Shown here in pieces: positions 33,169 through 42,273 of a DNA stretch of 64,000 nucleotides. Below the pieces are notes generated by a model. The model ran no database searches and had not been told where the DNA came from. It was given only the letters and a program-made list of their open reading frames with translations. Each line of letters starts with the position of its first letter. Position 1 is the first letter of the stretch. The stretch covers positions 62,001 through 126,000 of the forward strand of contig JADZBH010000006.1 in the NCBI GenBank assembly GCA_020852175.1. The letters run 5' to 3'. Source of the DNA: Bryobacterales bacterium (GTDB lineage Bacteria > Acidobacteriota > Terriglobia > Bryobacterales > Bryobacteraceae). Both the position numbers and the translations under genes were made by a program.

Positions 33169-35838
33169 ATGAGAAATTTAACTTGGGCACTTACTCTCCT
33201 TGCGGCTGCGCATACCGCCTTCGCCGTGACAACGGCTCCCGGCATTGAACTGAAACCGGGCTCGGCCACGGTGGATCCGGACAAGACACTGCAATTCGCG
33301 GCGGTTCTTTCCAACGCGCCCGCGGCCAAGGAAATCCGGTATTTCGTGAACTCGGTCCGCGGCGGCAGCGCCACCTACGGAACCATCACCACGGCGGGTT
33401 TGTACGATGCGCCCGCGGTGCAGCCAACGGCCGAGGGCAAGGTCACGGTAAGCGCCGAGCTTTGGTCCACGGGCAATGGCGCGAAGAAACTGGCGTCCGA
33501 TACGACGGTGGTGACGATCCGCAACACGGCAAAGCTGAATATCACGCCTTCGTATAAGGATGTCGGGCTGGGCGCAAGCTTCACTTTCGAAAAGGAGGTC
33601 ACCGGAGCCCCGGCGACGCTGTTTGTCCGCTGGTATGTGAACAATCTGCCCAACGGCAGCGCGGCCGTGGGCACAGTGACAAACGCGGGCGTATATAAAG
33701 CGCCGATGTCGCCACCTTCCAACATGAAAGTTACCCTGCGGGCCGACCTGCTGGCGCCCTCTTCCGGCGGTTCCGGCACTGGCGGGCTGGCCGCGCGCGT
33801 TCTCTCCACGGACTCCTCCACGATCCAATTGAAGAACACCACCAACCTCGTCCTGGAGCCCGGCAACCTCACGCTCGCTCCTGGCGGCAAGCAGCAGTTC
33901 ACGGCCACCGTCGCGGGCGCTCCCGCCGGATACCGTCTGCGCTGGTCGGTCACCAGTATCGTGGGTGGCAATGCCAGCGTGGGCACGATCACCACGGCCG
34001 GACTCTACACCGCGCCCGCCAGCATTCCCTCCAGTTCGCCAGTGGTGAAGGTGGAAGTGCTTCCGCCTGGAGCGGTGAACACGGTGCTCGACACCGACAC
34101 CACCACCGTCGCGATCAAGTACGCACCGCTGAGCATCACTTCCGCGTCTCCGGGCGCGGTCGCTCCCGGCGCTTACACGCTGGTGCTCAGAGGGTCGGGA
34201 TTCCGCTCCACGACCACGGCCACGCTGGACGGAACGGCGGTCACGCCGCAATACGTTTCCGATTCCGAGCTGAGGATTCCCGGCAATGCGACGACGGCGG
34301 AACTGGGCAGCATCCTGGCCTTCAAGATCGCCAACCCCTCCCCGAACTCTTCGAGCGCCTATGCCTACCTGCGCGTCCGCTCCGGGGGAGCGCCGCTGCT
34401 CACCAGTACCGAGGCACACCGGCTTTTGCGGCAGGCCACCTGGGGTCCGCGCCCACAGGATCTCGACCATCTCATGCGCGTCGGCAAGACGGCGTGGTTG
34501 AACGAACAGTTCGCCATGCCCTCCTCCACCATCCCGGAAGAGTTGCTCTCGAAGTCACTCGAATACACGCAGGAGCACTACCTGAAACTGGCGCTGGAGA
34601 ACAACGATCAACTGCGCCTGCGCGTGGCCTGGACGCTGCACAAGATCTGGGTGATCTCCGGCTTTGACGTCGAATCCAGACAGTTTGTCCCCTACCTGCG
34701 CATCCTTCTGAACCGGGCTTTCGGCAACTACTTCGACCTGATGAAGGACGTCACGCTTAGCCCTGGCATGGGCGAGTACCTCGACATGTTGAACAACAAG
34801 AAGGGCGAAGCAGGCGCGATGCCGAACGAGAACTACGCGCGCGAGATCAATCAACTCTTCACGCTGGGCCTCTACCGCCTGACTCCCGGCGGCGCCGTGC
34901 AGACCGACACCCTGGGAAACCAGTTGCTGACCTACACGCAGGACGATGTGATTGAGTTCGCCCGCGTCTTCACGGGCTGGACGTACAACGACGGCAAGGC
35001 GGGCGCTCCCACGCAGTTGCAGTACTACGACAAGGGCGGCCCCATGGAGGCCGTGCAGAGGTATCACGACACGGGCGAGAAGCGGCTGTTCAATGGCGCC
35101 GTGCTGCCCCCGAACCAGCCGGCGGAGATGGACCTGGACGCCGCGCTGCGCAACATCTTCGAGCATCCCAACCTGGGTCCGTTCGTCGGCAAGCAGCTCA
35201 TCCAGCAACTGGTGACCAGCAATCCAAGCGAAGCCTACGTGGGGCGGATCGCGGCTGTGTTCGCCAACAACGGCCAGGGCGTGCGAGGCGACCTGAAGGC
35301 GGTGGTCCGCGCCATCCTGCTCGATCCCGAGGCCAGCCTGGCGGCGCCCAATTCGGGCAAGCTCATGGAGCCCGCGCTGTTTGTCACCAGTATCGTGCGT
35401 GGCCTGAAGGCTCCCGTCACCGACACGCCCTTCCTGGCCGACTTCACCTCCGACATGGGCCAGCGCATGTTCTACCCGCCGAGCGTATTCAGCTACTACT
35501 CGCCCGGCTTCCGCATTGCCGGCGGGGCGCAGGTGGCGCCCGAATTCCAGATCTACACCTCCGTCACCGCGACTGCCCGCGTCAATTTCGCCGCGCAACT
35601 GCTGAGCGGCGAGTTTGGCGGCAACGTCAAGGTGCCGTGGTCCAATCTCAGCGCCCTGGCGCGGAATCCCGACATGCTGATGGACTACGTGAACGAGGTG
35701 TTCCTCGGCTCGCGCATGAGCCCCGAGATGCGGACGGCCATTTTGCAGGCGGTACTCGCCTCCTCCGGGGATAAAGAGAAGGCCCAAACCGCGCTGTACC
35801 TTACCATCGCCTCGCCGCAGTTCCAGGTGGAGCGCTAG
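33169..35838 (+). CDS. Secreted DUF1800 protein with N-terminal Ig-like repeats
   Basis: 889 aa. A signal peptide (MRNLTWALTLLAAAHTAFA) is followed by three similar Ig-like units of about 90 residues; each contains a version of VGTITTAGLYTAPA, at roughly residues 75, 180 and 285. A TIG/IPT-like unit follows (SITSASPGAVAPGAYTLVLR). From about 410 is the DUF1800 domain (EAHRLLRQATWGPRPQDLDH, MLNNKKGEAGAMPNENYARE, FTLGLYRLTPGG). DUF1800 proteins are usually paired with DUF1501 and act in export or at the surface; their chemistry is unknown. The DUF1501 partner lies 29 bp downstream. Confidence 0.9.
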   Translation: MRNLTWALTLLAAAHTAFAVTTAPGIELKPGSATVDPDKTLQFAAVLSNAPAAKEIRYFVNSVRGGSATYGTITTAGLYDAPAVQPTAEGKVTVSAELWSTGNGAKKLASDTTVVTIRNTAKLNITPSYKDVGLGASFTFEKEVTGAPATLFVRWYVNNLPNGSAAVGTVTNAGVYKAPMSPPSNMKVTLRADLLAPSSGGSGTGGLAARVLSTDSSTIQLKNTTNLVLEPGNLTLAPGGKQQFTATVAGAPAGYRLRWSVTSIVGGNASVGTITTAGLYTAPASIPSSSPVVKVEVLPPGAVNTVLDTDTTTVAIKYAPLSITSASPGAVAPGAYTLVLRGSGFRSTTTATLDGTAVTPQYVSDSELRIPGNATTAELGSILAFKIANPSPNSSSAYAYLRVRSGGAPLLTSTEAHRLLRQATWGPRPQDLDHLMRVGKTAWLNEQFAMPSSTIPEELLSKSLEYTQEHYLKLALENNDQLRLRVAWTLHKIWVISGFDVESRQFVPYLRILLNRAFGNYFDLMKDVTLSPGMGEYLDMLNNKKGEAGAMPNENYAREINQLFTLGLYRLTPGGAVQTDTLGNQLLTYTQDDVIEFARVFTGWTYNDGKAGAPTQLQYYDKGGPMEAVQRYHDTGEKRLFNGAVLPPNQPAEMDLDAALRNIFEHPNLGPFVGKQLIQQLVTSNPSEAYVGRIAAVFANNGQGVRGDLKAVVRAILLDPEASLAAPNSGKLMEPALFVTSIVRGLKAPVTDTPFLADFTSDMGQRMFYPPSVFSYYSPGFRIAGGAQVAPEFQIYTSVTATARVNFAAQLLSGEFGGNVKVPWSNLSALARNPDMLMDYVNEVFLGSRMSPEMRTAILQAVLASSGDKEKAQTALYLTIASPQFQVER

Positions 35839-35867
35839 TCCGTAACGAGTCAGGAAAGGAAATCGAG

Positions 35868-37199
35868 ATGAGAAGCAGACGGGAATTTCTCCGCAAGATT
35901 ACGGCGCTGGGCGCGGCAGGGGCCGGCTTCACGCGGCTGGGCAGCATCAGCGCGAACGCGCAGACCGCCGGCGGGTATCGGGCGCTGGTGTGCGTCTTTC
36001 TGTTTGGCGGCAACGACGGCGGCAACATGGTGGTGCCGTTGGACACGGCGCGCTACACCCAATACCAGCGGGGGCGAGGCGGATTGGCCCTGCCCTCCAC
36101 GCAACTCGGCGCTGTCACCGCCAAGGCTGGCGCGGAGTCCTATGGCATTCACCCGCAACTGGAGCCGCTGCGCCAACTCTACCTGCAAAAACGCATGGCC
36201 GTCGTGTTGAACGTAGGCACGCTCGTACGGCCGGTGACGAAGACCGACATTCGCAACGGCGCGCCCGTGCCGGACAATCTGTATTCCCACTCCGACCAGA
36301 CGCAGCAATGGCAAACCTCCAATCCGCGCGGCGGCCGCACCGGGTGGGGAGGCCGCAGCGCCGACCTCATCCAGAGTTACAACACAGGCATTCTGCCGCC
36401 CGGTATCTCCGTGAACGGCAACAGCCTGCTGCTGCTGGGCGCGCAAACGGGGGGCCTGAACGTAAGCCCCGGCTCGCGTCTCGGCGTGGACAGTTTCGGC
36501 AGCGAAGAGGGAACGCAGGCGCGCCAGGCAGCCATGGCGCAAATTCTCACTTTCGATTCCGGCGTCACCATGATCTCCACCGCGAGCGGCGTCATGAACA
36601 CGGCGCTGCAAGCGGCCGCCGAGGTGAACGCCGCATTGAACAGCGCACCGCCCATCACCACCGTGTTTCCGCAATCCGGCCTCGGCCAGCAACTGGCGCA
36701 AGTGGCCCAGATCATGGCCGCGCGCGGCAGTCTCGGCATGAACCGCCAGATCTTCTTCGCCGGCATGGGCGGATTCGACAATCACAACGATCTGATCTCG
36801 TCGCAGCAGGGACTCTACGGCGCTCTGGGGCCGGCCGTCGCGGCGTTCTATAACGCCACGGTCGAACTCGGCATCGCCGATCAGGTGACCACCTTCACGG
36901 AGAGCGAGTTCGGGCGCACGTTCAATGTGAACACGGGCAACGGATCCGACCACGCCTGGGGCAGCCAGATGATGGTGGTTGGAGGAGCGGTGAATGGCGG
37001 CGATGCGTACGGCCGGCTGCCCGTTCTCGAAATGGAGGGCCCGGACGACGCCGGTTCCCGCGGGTTGTGGATCCCCTCGACGGCGCTCGATCAATACGCG
37101 GCGACGCTGGCCCAGTGGTTCGGCGTGCAACCGGTCGATCTGCCGGTTGTGTTCCCCAATCTGCCCAACTTCGCCGCGCCCACTTTAGGGTTCCTGTGA
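35868..37199 (+). CDS. DUF1501 protein with Tat signal
   Basis: 443 aa. The N-terminus has a twin-arginine motif, SRREFLRKITALGAAGAG, so export is by Tat in a folded state. DUF1501 features are CVFLFGGNDGGNMVVPLD, SHSDQTQQWQT, GMGGFDNHNDLI and FTESEFGRTFN, the last two recalling the metal-binding His/Asp/Glu layout of alkaline phosphatase-like folds. It is the partner of the DUF1800 gene just upstream, and both are probably one operon. A strong hairpin follows the stop. Confidence 0.92.
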   Translation: MRSRREFLRKITALGAAGAGFTRLGSISANAQTAGGYRALVCVFLFGGNDGGNMVVPLDTARYTQYQRGRGGLALPSTQLGAVTAKAGAESYGIHPQLEPLRQLYLQKRMAVVLNVGTLVRPVTKTDIRNGAPVPDNLYSHSDQTQQWQTSNPRGGRTGWGGRSADLIQSYNTGILPPGISVNGNSLLLLGAQTGGLNVSPGSRLGVDSFGSEEGTQARQAAMAQILTFDSGVTMISTASGVMNTALQAAAEVNAALNSAPPITTVFPQSGLGQQLAQVAQIMAARGSLGMNRQIFFAGMGGFDNHNDLISSQQGLYGALGPAVAAFYNATVELGIADQVTTFTESEFGRTFNVNTGNGSDHAWGSQMMVVGGAVNGGDAYGRLPVLEMEGPDDAGSRGLWIPSTALDQYAATLAQWFGVQPVDLPVVFPNLPNFAAPTLGFL

Positions 37200-37204
37200 G
37201 TCTG

Positions 37205-37253
37205 GAAGGCCATGGCCGCGCCGTCTATCCATCACCCCGCGGTCATGGCCTTC
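37205..37253. terminator. Long hairpin between convergent genes
   Basis: Arms at 37205-37220 and 37238-37253 form a 16-bp stem with one G-U pair and a 17-base loop. There is no U-run on either side, so it is not a classical intrinsic terminator. Its position just after the DUF1501 stop and before a convergent gene suggests bidirectional transcription end or mRNA 3' protection. Confidence 0.5.
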
Positions 37254-37279
37254 ACAGGAAACGCGCACGGACACACGCT

Positions 37280-37666
37280 TCAGGCGCCTGCCGCCGCCAG
37301 CGGACGCACCTTGGCCAGACCCGCCACCAGATAAAACCCGAACAGCGGGGCGGGAACGCCCCGGCCCCAACGGTTCATTTTCCACCGTGCCTGAATGTAC
37401 TTCACATCCTCGGCCGCGGTCAGGTCCAACACGATCGCGTAGGTGCCACAGTAAAACTTCTGGGGAAACGAGAGCAGGGGCTGCTCCGCCCATTTCTCTC
37501 CATCCGCCGAGCCCCAGATGCCGATATCCAAGCTCTCCTGCTCGATGATCCTGGTGATCCCCAGAGTCAGCAGCAACAGCCTGTCCGAAGCTCCCGATAC
37601 GTCCAGCACGGCCGAGGCGCCATCGGACTGCCGCAAGCCATCTTCGACCAGAAACGTAGGAAACAT
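37280..37666 (-). CDS. Conserved-looking protein of unknown function
   Basis: 128 aa from ATG 37666. No signal peptide or membrane helix is seen. It is beta-rich (SAVLDVSGASDRLLLLTLGI, ESLDIGIWGSADGEKWAEQP) with a final hydrophobic stretch FGFYLVAGLAK. The pattern of discoidin-like or carbohydrate-binding jelly rolls is faintly suggested (SADGEKW), but I would not assign it. It lies 42 bp upstream of the aminotransferase stop on the same strand, so it faces away from that gene's start. Confidence 0.6.
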   Translation of the reverse strand: MFPTFLVEDGLRQSDGASAVLDVSGASDRLLLLTLGITRIIEQESLDIGIWGSADGEKWAEQPLLSFPQKFYCGTYAIVLDLTAAEDVKYIQARWKMNRWGRGVPAPLFGFYLVAGLAKVRPLAAAGA

Positions 37667-37708
37667 GATTGTGTCCCGCCGAGTATGATATTCTGGCTCG
37701 CGCGGCGT

Positions 37709-38893
37709 TTACTTCAAACGCAGCAGCCGTTCGCGAGCTTCTTCCAGCGTCTCATACTTCTTGCAAAAACAGAACCGGACCAACTGTGCTCCGTCGTCCG
37801 GATTCTCGAAGAAACTCGAACCTGGCACACAGGCCACACCCGCGGTTTCCAACATGTGAAGGGCGAAGCGGCGGTCGTTCTCGAAGCCGAACCCGTCGAT
37901 GCCCGCCATGATGTAGTAAGCGCCTGAGGGCCGGTAGGGACGGAACCCCGCCGCTTCCAACGCGCCGTGCAGAAGATCGCGGCGGCCCAGGTAATGGCCC
38001 GACAGGTCGCGGTAGAATGCGCGGTCCAGGCCGAGAGCCAGCGCGCAGGCCTGCTGCATTGGCGCGGGGGCGTTCACCGTCAGGAAGTCGTGCACTTTGC
38101 GGATGGAGTCCGAGAGGTCCGGCGCGGCCACCACCCAACCGACGCGCCATCCGGTGACCGAGAAGGTCTTGCTCATGCTGTCCACCAGGATCGTGCGTTC
38201 GCGCATGCCCGGCAGAGTGATCAAGGGAACATGCCCGGCGCCCTCATAGAGTATGTGTTCGTAGATTTCGTCGGTGACCGCCAACGTGTCGAACTCGATG
38301 CACAGCGCGGCGATCTGCTCGAGCTCCTCGCGGCGGAACACCTTTCCGGTGGGGTTGTGCGGCGAAGTGAGGATGATCGCCTTGGTCCGGCTATTGAAGG
38401 CCGCACGCAGCTCGGACGGGTCGAACGACCAGTCCGGCGCTCGCAGTTTCACCAGACGCCGCCGCGCTCCGCACAGCCAGGTATCCGGACCGTAATTCTC
38501 ATAAAACGGCTCGAATATGACTACTTCGTCGTCCGGATTCGCCGTTGCCAGCAGGGACGCGATCATGCCCTCGGTGGCGCCGCAGCACACGGTGATCTCG
38601 CTGTCGGGATCGAGCGCCAGTCCGTACTCGCGTTCGTACTTCGCCGCGATAGCCTGGCGCAGGCGCGGCGTGCCCCAGGTGACCGTGTATTGGTTGTGGT
38701 CATCGGCGATGGCCGCCCTTGCGGCCTCTTTGATCACGTCCGGCGCGGGAAAATCGGGGAAGCCTTGCGCCAGGTTGACGGCGCCGTGACGCAAGGCCAG
38801 ACGCGTCATCTCGCGGATCACGCTTTCGGTGAACTGCCGGGTACGCTCGCTACGGAAACGGGACCGCGCTTGTGGCCTGGCGGCCGCCTGCAT
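37709..38893 (-). CDS. PLP-dependent class I/II aminotransferase
   Basis: 394 aa from the in-frame ATG 38893, though the frame is open to 38935. Fold type I motifs are NLAQGFPDFPAP, SPHNPTGKVF, VTDEIYEHILYEG and the PLP lysine in VDSMSKTFSVTGWRVGW, with substrate Arg near LVRFCFCKK. It resembles methionine/kynurenine aminotransferases (YbdL-like). The substrate is not certain. The start lies inside the end of the slt gene (overlap about 44 bp, or 86 bp with the longer start), so it is the last gene of a tightly overlapping operon. Confidence 0.9.
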   Translation of the reverse strand: MQAAARPQARSRFRSERTRQFTESVIREMTRLALRHGAVNLAQGFPDFPAPDVIKEAARAAIADDHNQYTVTWGTPRLRQAIAAKYEREYGLALDPDSEITVCCGATEGMIASLLATANPDDEVVIFEPFYENYGPDTWLCGARRRLVKLRAPDWSFDPSELRAAFNSRTKAIILTSPHNPTGKVFRREELEQIAALCIEFDTLAVTDEIYEHILYEGAGHVPLITLPGMRERTILVDSMSKTFSVTGWRVGWVVAAPDLSDSIRKVHDFLTVNAPAPMQQACALALGLDRAFYRDLSGHYLGRRDLLHGALEAAGFRPYRPSGAYYIMAGIDGFGFENDRRFALHMLETAGVACVPGSSFFENPDDGAQLVRFCFCKKYETLEEARERLLRLK

Positions 38894-41129
38894 GGCGGTT
38901 CGCGGCGGCGTTTCCGCGGGTAGTGTGTGCTCCACTGCTTGAATCTAGCATGTGCGTTCCGGAAACCGCCGACGCTGCCACGGGCTCGCCGCCGTACAAG
39001 CGGCGGTAGATATCGGCGTTGCGGAGCACGATTTGAATGTAGTCGCGCGTTTCGGTGAAGGGAATGCACTCGATGAATTCGGCCTGCTCCAGGCCGTGGC
39101 CGAACCAGTCCAGCCAGCGCACGGCGCGCGTTTTCCCCGCGTTGTAGGCGGCCAGCGCGGCATCGTAGCGGCCATCCAACGAGTCCAGCAGCCAGCTCAG
39201 ATAGTAGGCGCCCATCCGCACGTTGGTGTCCGGCGAGGTGAGCATCGAGGAGCGGTAGGGACCCAGCTTCAGTTTGCGGCTTAACTCGCGTCCCGTGCCC
39301 GGCAGGATCTGCGTGAGCCCGACGGCCTTGGCGCGCGACACGGCCCGCGGATCGAACTCCGACTCCTGCCGGATCAGCGCCGCCAGCAGGTTTGGATCAA
39401 TCGACCGTTCGTTGCCGTGCTTTTCCAGCGAGGCGCGGTAGGGCATTGGAAACGCGAGTTTCCAGAAGCTGGACGGCGCTTCCTTGAGGTCCCAACTCAG
39501 ATAGTCCGGCGCGAGCGCCTTGATGCCGCGCACGGCCACGGCATGATCACCTCTCTGCGCCGCCATCTCGGCCAGCGCCTGGGCCAGCGCCGCGCCCTTG
39601 GCATCGGTCTTCGCGCCAAACCGCAATTCTCCGTCGGCCCACGCGGACAGCCCGGCACGAGCCAACAATCCGGCCCGCGCGATGCGTGCCCTGGTGGCCG
39701 CGTCCGGCGCGAAGTCGGGCTTCCGGGGATCGTCCGCAAGCAACCGGAGATACTGCACGGTGGCCGCCGCGGGACGTGCCTGTTTCACCTGCGCGCCGGT
39801 GAGCCGCCGTTGTGCCTGGACATTGTAATAAGAGCCGGGAAAGCGGGCGGCGATCGCCTCATAATACGCCCGCGCCACCGCCTGGTCGCCGCGCTGCTCG
39901 CGCAGCCTTCCCAGGAAGTAGAGCGCCGCCGCTGCCTTGTTCGACCGGGGGAACTTCCCGATGTGCTCTTCAAACCGGGCGGCTGCCTTGCCACGTTGCG
40001 TCAGGTACTCGTTCCATGCCATCTTCCAATGGCAGTAGGCGCCGCGCTCCTCCTTGGGGAACATCTCCGCGCAGGAGGAGTACAAAGGAATGTAGCGCTC
40101 GGGCTCGTTGCGCACCAAGTGCGCGTCGGCCAGGGAGACGAGGCCGCGCAAGGTGTAGTCCGATTGCGGGTACAGGGTGCGCAACTGGTCGATGGCGGCC
40201 AGCGCGTCGTCGAAACGCTCCAATCGCCGCAGGCCCTGGGCCAGGTAATAGAGGCGCTCGGCGTCGGCTTCGCCCGGGGCCACGTTCAAGCCGCGCAGAT
40301 AGTCCGCGGCGGCCTGGTTCTGATTCAGGAAGTAGCGGGCAACGCCCATGAGCACGCGTGCTCCATCGGCCTCGGGCCCGCCCAACTCCGCGGCCGCCTG
40401 CGCCAGTTCCGCGATGGCTCGCGCCCCCGCGCCGCCGCTGATCAGCTTACGGGCGCGCGCCAGAATGTCCTGGGCCATCGCGGGAGGGTAGCCGCCGCCC
40501 AACTGTTCCCGCAGCCGCGCCAGCGCCACGGCGGCATCGGCCGCCTCGGCCGAGAGCGGATAGCCGTAATAGACGCGCTGGTATTGCAGCGCCGCCGCGC
40601 CCAGTTGGTTCGCGGCCAGCAAGGCGCGCGCGAGCAAGGACGGCCCCGCGGGGGCCGCCACAAGCGCCACGTCCGGTTGCAGGGCGCGCACGGCGGCTTC
40701 GGCATCACCCGACTCCAGCAACACCCACGCCGCCGTTTGCAACGCCTGTCCATCCACGGGTGACAACCCGGGCCGCGCCACCACCTGCAGGGCGCGGCCG
40801 GCAGACGCCGCGGGGGAGAGTTTGCGCAGCGCTTGCGCCTCCAGCAGCAAGGCGTAGTCATCCAACTGCGGCAGCGTCCGCCGCGCTTGTGCGGCGGCAG
40901 CGGCGGCGCTCTCCGGCCGGTTCGTTTGCAGGTCGGTATATGCCAGCGCGAGTTGCGCCAGCGCGCCCTGTTGATTGCCCGCCTGCGCGGCGGCGAAGCG
41001 GGCCAGGGCGGCGCGCGACGCGGCGGAGGGCTTGGCCTGATACGCCTCCGACAGCGCACGTAGCGATTGTCCCGCGCACACGCCGGAGAGCAGCAGCAAC
41101 AGAAGTCCGGCGCGGCGCGGCGAGGTCAC
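38850..41129 (-). CDS. slt: Soluble lytic murein transglycosylase with TPR-like superhelix
   Basis: 759 aa from a GTG at 41129 that overlaps the upstream gene as GTGA. A signal peptide (about 1-20) precedes a long alpha-superhelix of TPR-like repeats (about 25-560). The GH23 catalytic domain follows with RQESEFDPRAVS (catalytic Glu), AVGLTQILPGTGREL, NVRMGAYYLSWLLD and YDAALAAYNAGKTRAVRWL. It cleaves peptidoglycan glycan strands in the periplasm to give 1,6-anhydro ends. A Ser/Ala/His-rich tail after about 715 overlaps the aminotransferase gene. Confidence 0.93.
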   Translation of the reverse strand: MTSPRRAGLLLLLLSGVCAGQSLRALSEAYQAKPSAASRAALARFAAAQAGNQQGALAQLALAYTDLQTNRPESAAAAAAQARRTLPQLDDYALLLEAQALRKLSPAASAGRALQVVARPGLSPVDGQALQTAAWVLLESGDAEAAVRALQPDVALVAAPAGPSLLARALLAANQLGAAALQYQRVYYGYPLSAEAADAAVALARLREQLGGGYPPAMAQDILARARKLISGGAGARAIAELAQAAAELGGPEADGARVLMGVARYFLNQNQAAADYLRGLNVAPGEADAERLYYLAQGLRRLERFDDALAAIDQLRTLYPQSDYTLRGLVSLADAHLVRNEPERYIPLYSSCAEMFPKEERGAYCHWKMAWNEYLTQRGKAAARFEEHIGKFPRSNKAAAALYFLGRLREQRGDQAVARAYYEAIAARFPGSYYNVQAQRRLTGAQVKQARPAAATVQYLRLLADDPRKPDFAPDAATRARIARAGLLARAGLSAWADGELRFGAKTDAKGAALAQALAEMAAQRGDHAVAVRGIKALAPDYLSWDLKEAPSSFWKLAFPMPYRASLEKHGNERSIDPNLLAALIRQESEFDPRAVSRAKAVGLTQILPGTGRELSRKLKLGPYRSSMLTSPDTNVRMGAYYLSWLLDSLDGRYDAALAAYNAGKTRAVRWLDWFGHGLEQAEFIECIPFTETRDYIQIVLRNADIYRRLYGGEPVAASAVSGTHMLDSSSGAHTTRGNAAANRHAGGRQATSAVPFP

Positions 41130-42271
41130 GTCAGCGGCCCCGGATAGCCGCCGCCCAACAACCGCGCATCGTCATTGGCCAGCGTCCTCACCAGTTCAGC
41201 GTGCAGATAGTCCGTCATGGACTCGCAGGGGTCGAGAAACTGTTCACTAAACTCGTCACGCGCCTTGTCGATCTCCTCCCTCAAGAGCGAATACAGCGCC
41301 GAGGTGCGCCGACCTTCCAGCACCAGCGCCGACTTGTATAACCGCATCTCGGCCACGCGTACGCGCGCGAAACGCTGCGCTCGCAGATGATGGTCGCGAT
41401 CCCCAGCCGGCACGTCGGCCCATGCGGGGAGCGGGGAACGAACCGGCGCCGCACTGTCCGCATGGGCGTGCGCCACCTGAAGCGTGACCAGTTGCGGGCC
41501 TGGGGAGGCCGGTTTCACCCACCCGGCACTGGCCTCCCAAACCGCTTCCGCCAATGTCGCCAGCAGTTCCAGAGCGTCTCCGTCGCATTCGCCCTGTCCG
41601 CCTTCGGCATAGAGAACGGCCGCGGCCTCGCCGCGGGACATCACCGGAAACAGGTGCGCCCGCGAACCCGCCGGCTGCCCGAAGGCCGCCACCAGTTCCG
41701 CCGACAGCTCCTGCGCGGCGTACAACGCCACAACCGGTTCGCCGCTTTCGCACGCATCGTGAATGGCCGGCGCGCCGCTCAAGGGCACATCCCCGGCGGG
41801 CGCCGCGAAGGGTGCGTGCGCCACGCTCAGCTTGCTGTCGCGCACACGGAACACCGCCACGCGAGGAGCAAACAGGGCCGCGGCATCGTACAGCGTCCTG
41901 ACCCACTCCTGCTCGTCCCCGGCGCTCCGCAACCGCCGACCGCACTCGTTCAGCTTTCCCGTCAGCGCGCGCGCCGAGCGCGACACCGCCAGCGACACCA
42001 CGGCGTTCAGGTTTTCTTCCCGCTCTTTCTCCAGCCGCGCCCGCTCCGCCGCCAGTTGCTCACCCAGTGCCGCCAGGTTCGCATCGAGAATCGACTCCAC
42101 CTCGATGCGTGCGCTCTCGCGCAGCAGTTCCTCGGCCTGGGCCACTCGCATCGACCACGCGGCTTCCAACTGTTCCCGCAGGGCCAGCCGCGCCGACTCC
42201 ACGCGCTCGTCGCCGCGCAGCCGCGCCGCGATCGCCTCCGTTGTCTCGATTGGTTGCGGTTCCGTCGCCAT
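41126..42271 (-). CDS. Coiled-coil and GAF-like sensor protein of unknown role
   Basis: 381 aa from ATG 42271 with AAGG upstream. Residues about 20-100 form a charged coiled coil (EQLAAERARLEKEREENLNA). A GAF-like domain follows (about 115-245; VRTLYDAAALFAPRVAVF, SRAHLFPVMSRGEAAAVLYA). The C-terminal helical segment (RAQRFARVRVAEMRLYKSAL and DYLHAELVRTLANDDARLL) is distinctive. No output enzyme domain is visible. It sits between asmA and slt, which suggests envelope-related sensing (inference). Confidence 0.75.
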   Translation of the reverse strand: MATEPQPIETTEAIAARLRGDERVESARLALREQLEAAWSMRVAQAEELLRESARIEVESILDANLAALGEQLAAERARLEKEREENLNAVVSLAVSRSARALTGKLNECGRRLRSAGDEQEWVRTLYDAAALFAPRVAVFRVRDSKLSVAHAPFAAPAGDVPLSGAPAIHDACESGEPVVALYAAQELSAELVAAFGQPAGSRAHLFPVMSRGEAAAVLYAEGGQGECDGDALELLATLAEAVWEASAGWVKPASPGPQLVTLQVAHAHADSAAPVRSPLPAWADVPAGDRDHHLRAQRFARVRVAEMRLYKSALVLEGRRTSALYSLLREEIDKARDEFSEQFLDPCESMTDYLHAELVRTLANDDARLLGGGYPGPLT

Positions 42272-42273
42272 AA

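Noticed and set aside
38850-38935. Frameshift explanation for the slt/aminotransferase overlap
   Set aside because: Both frames are intact to their family ends, and an internal ATG at 38893 shortens the overlap to 44 bp; overlap is the norm in this operon.
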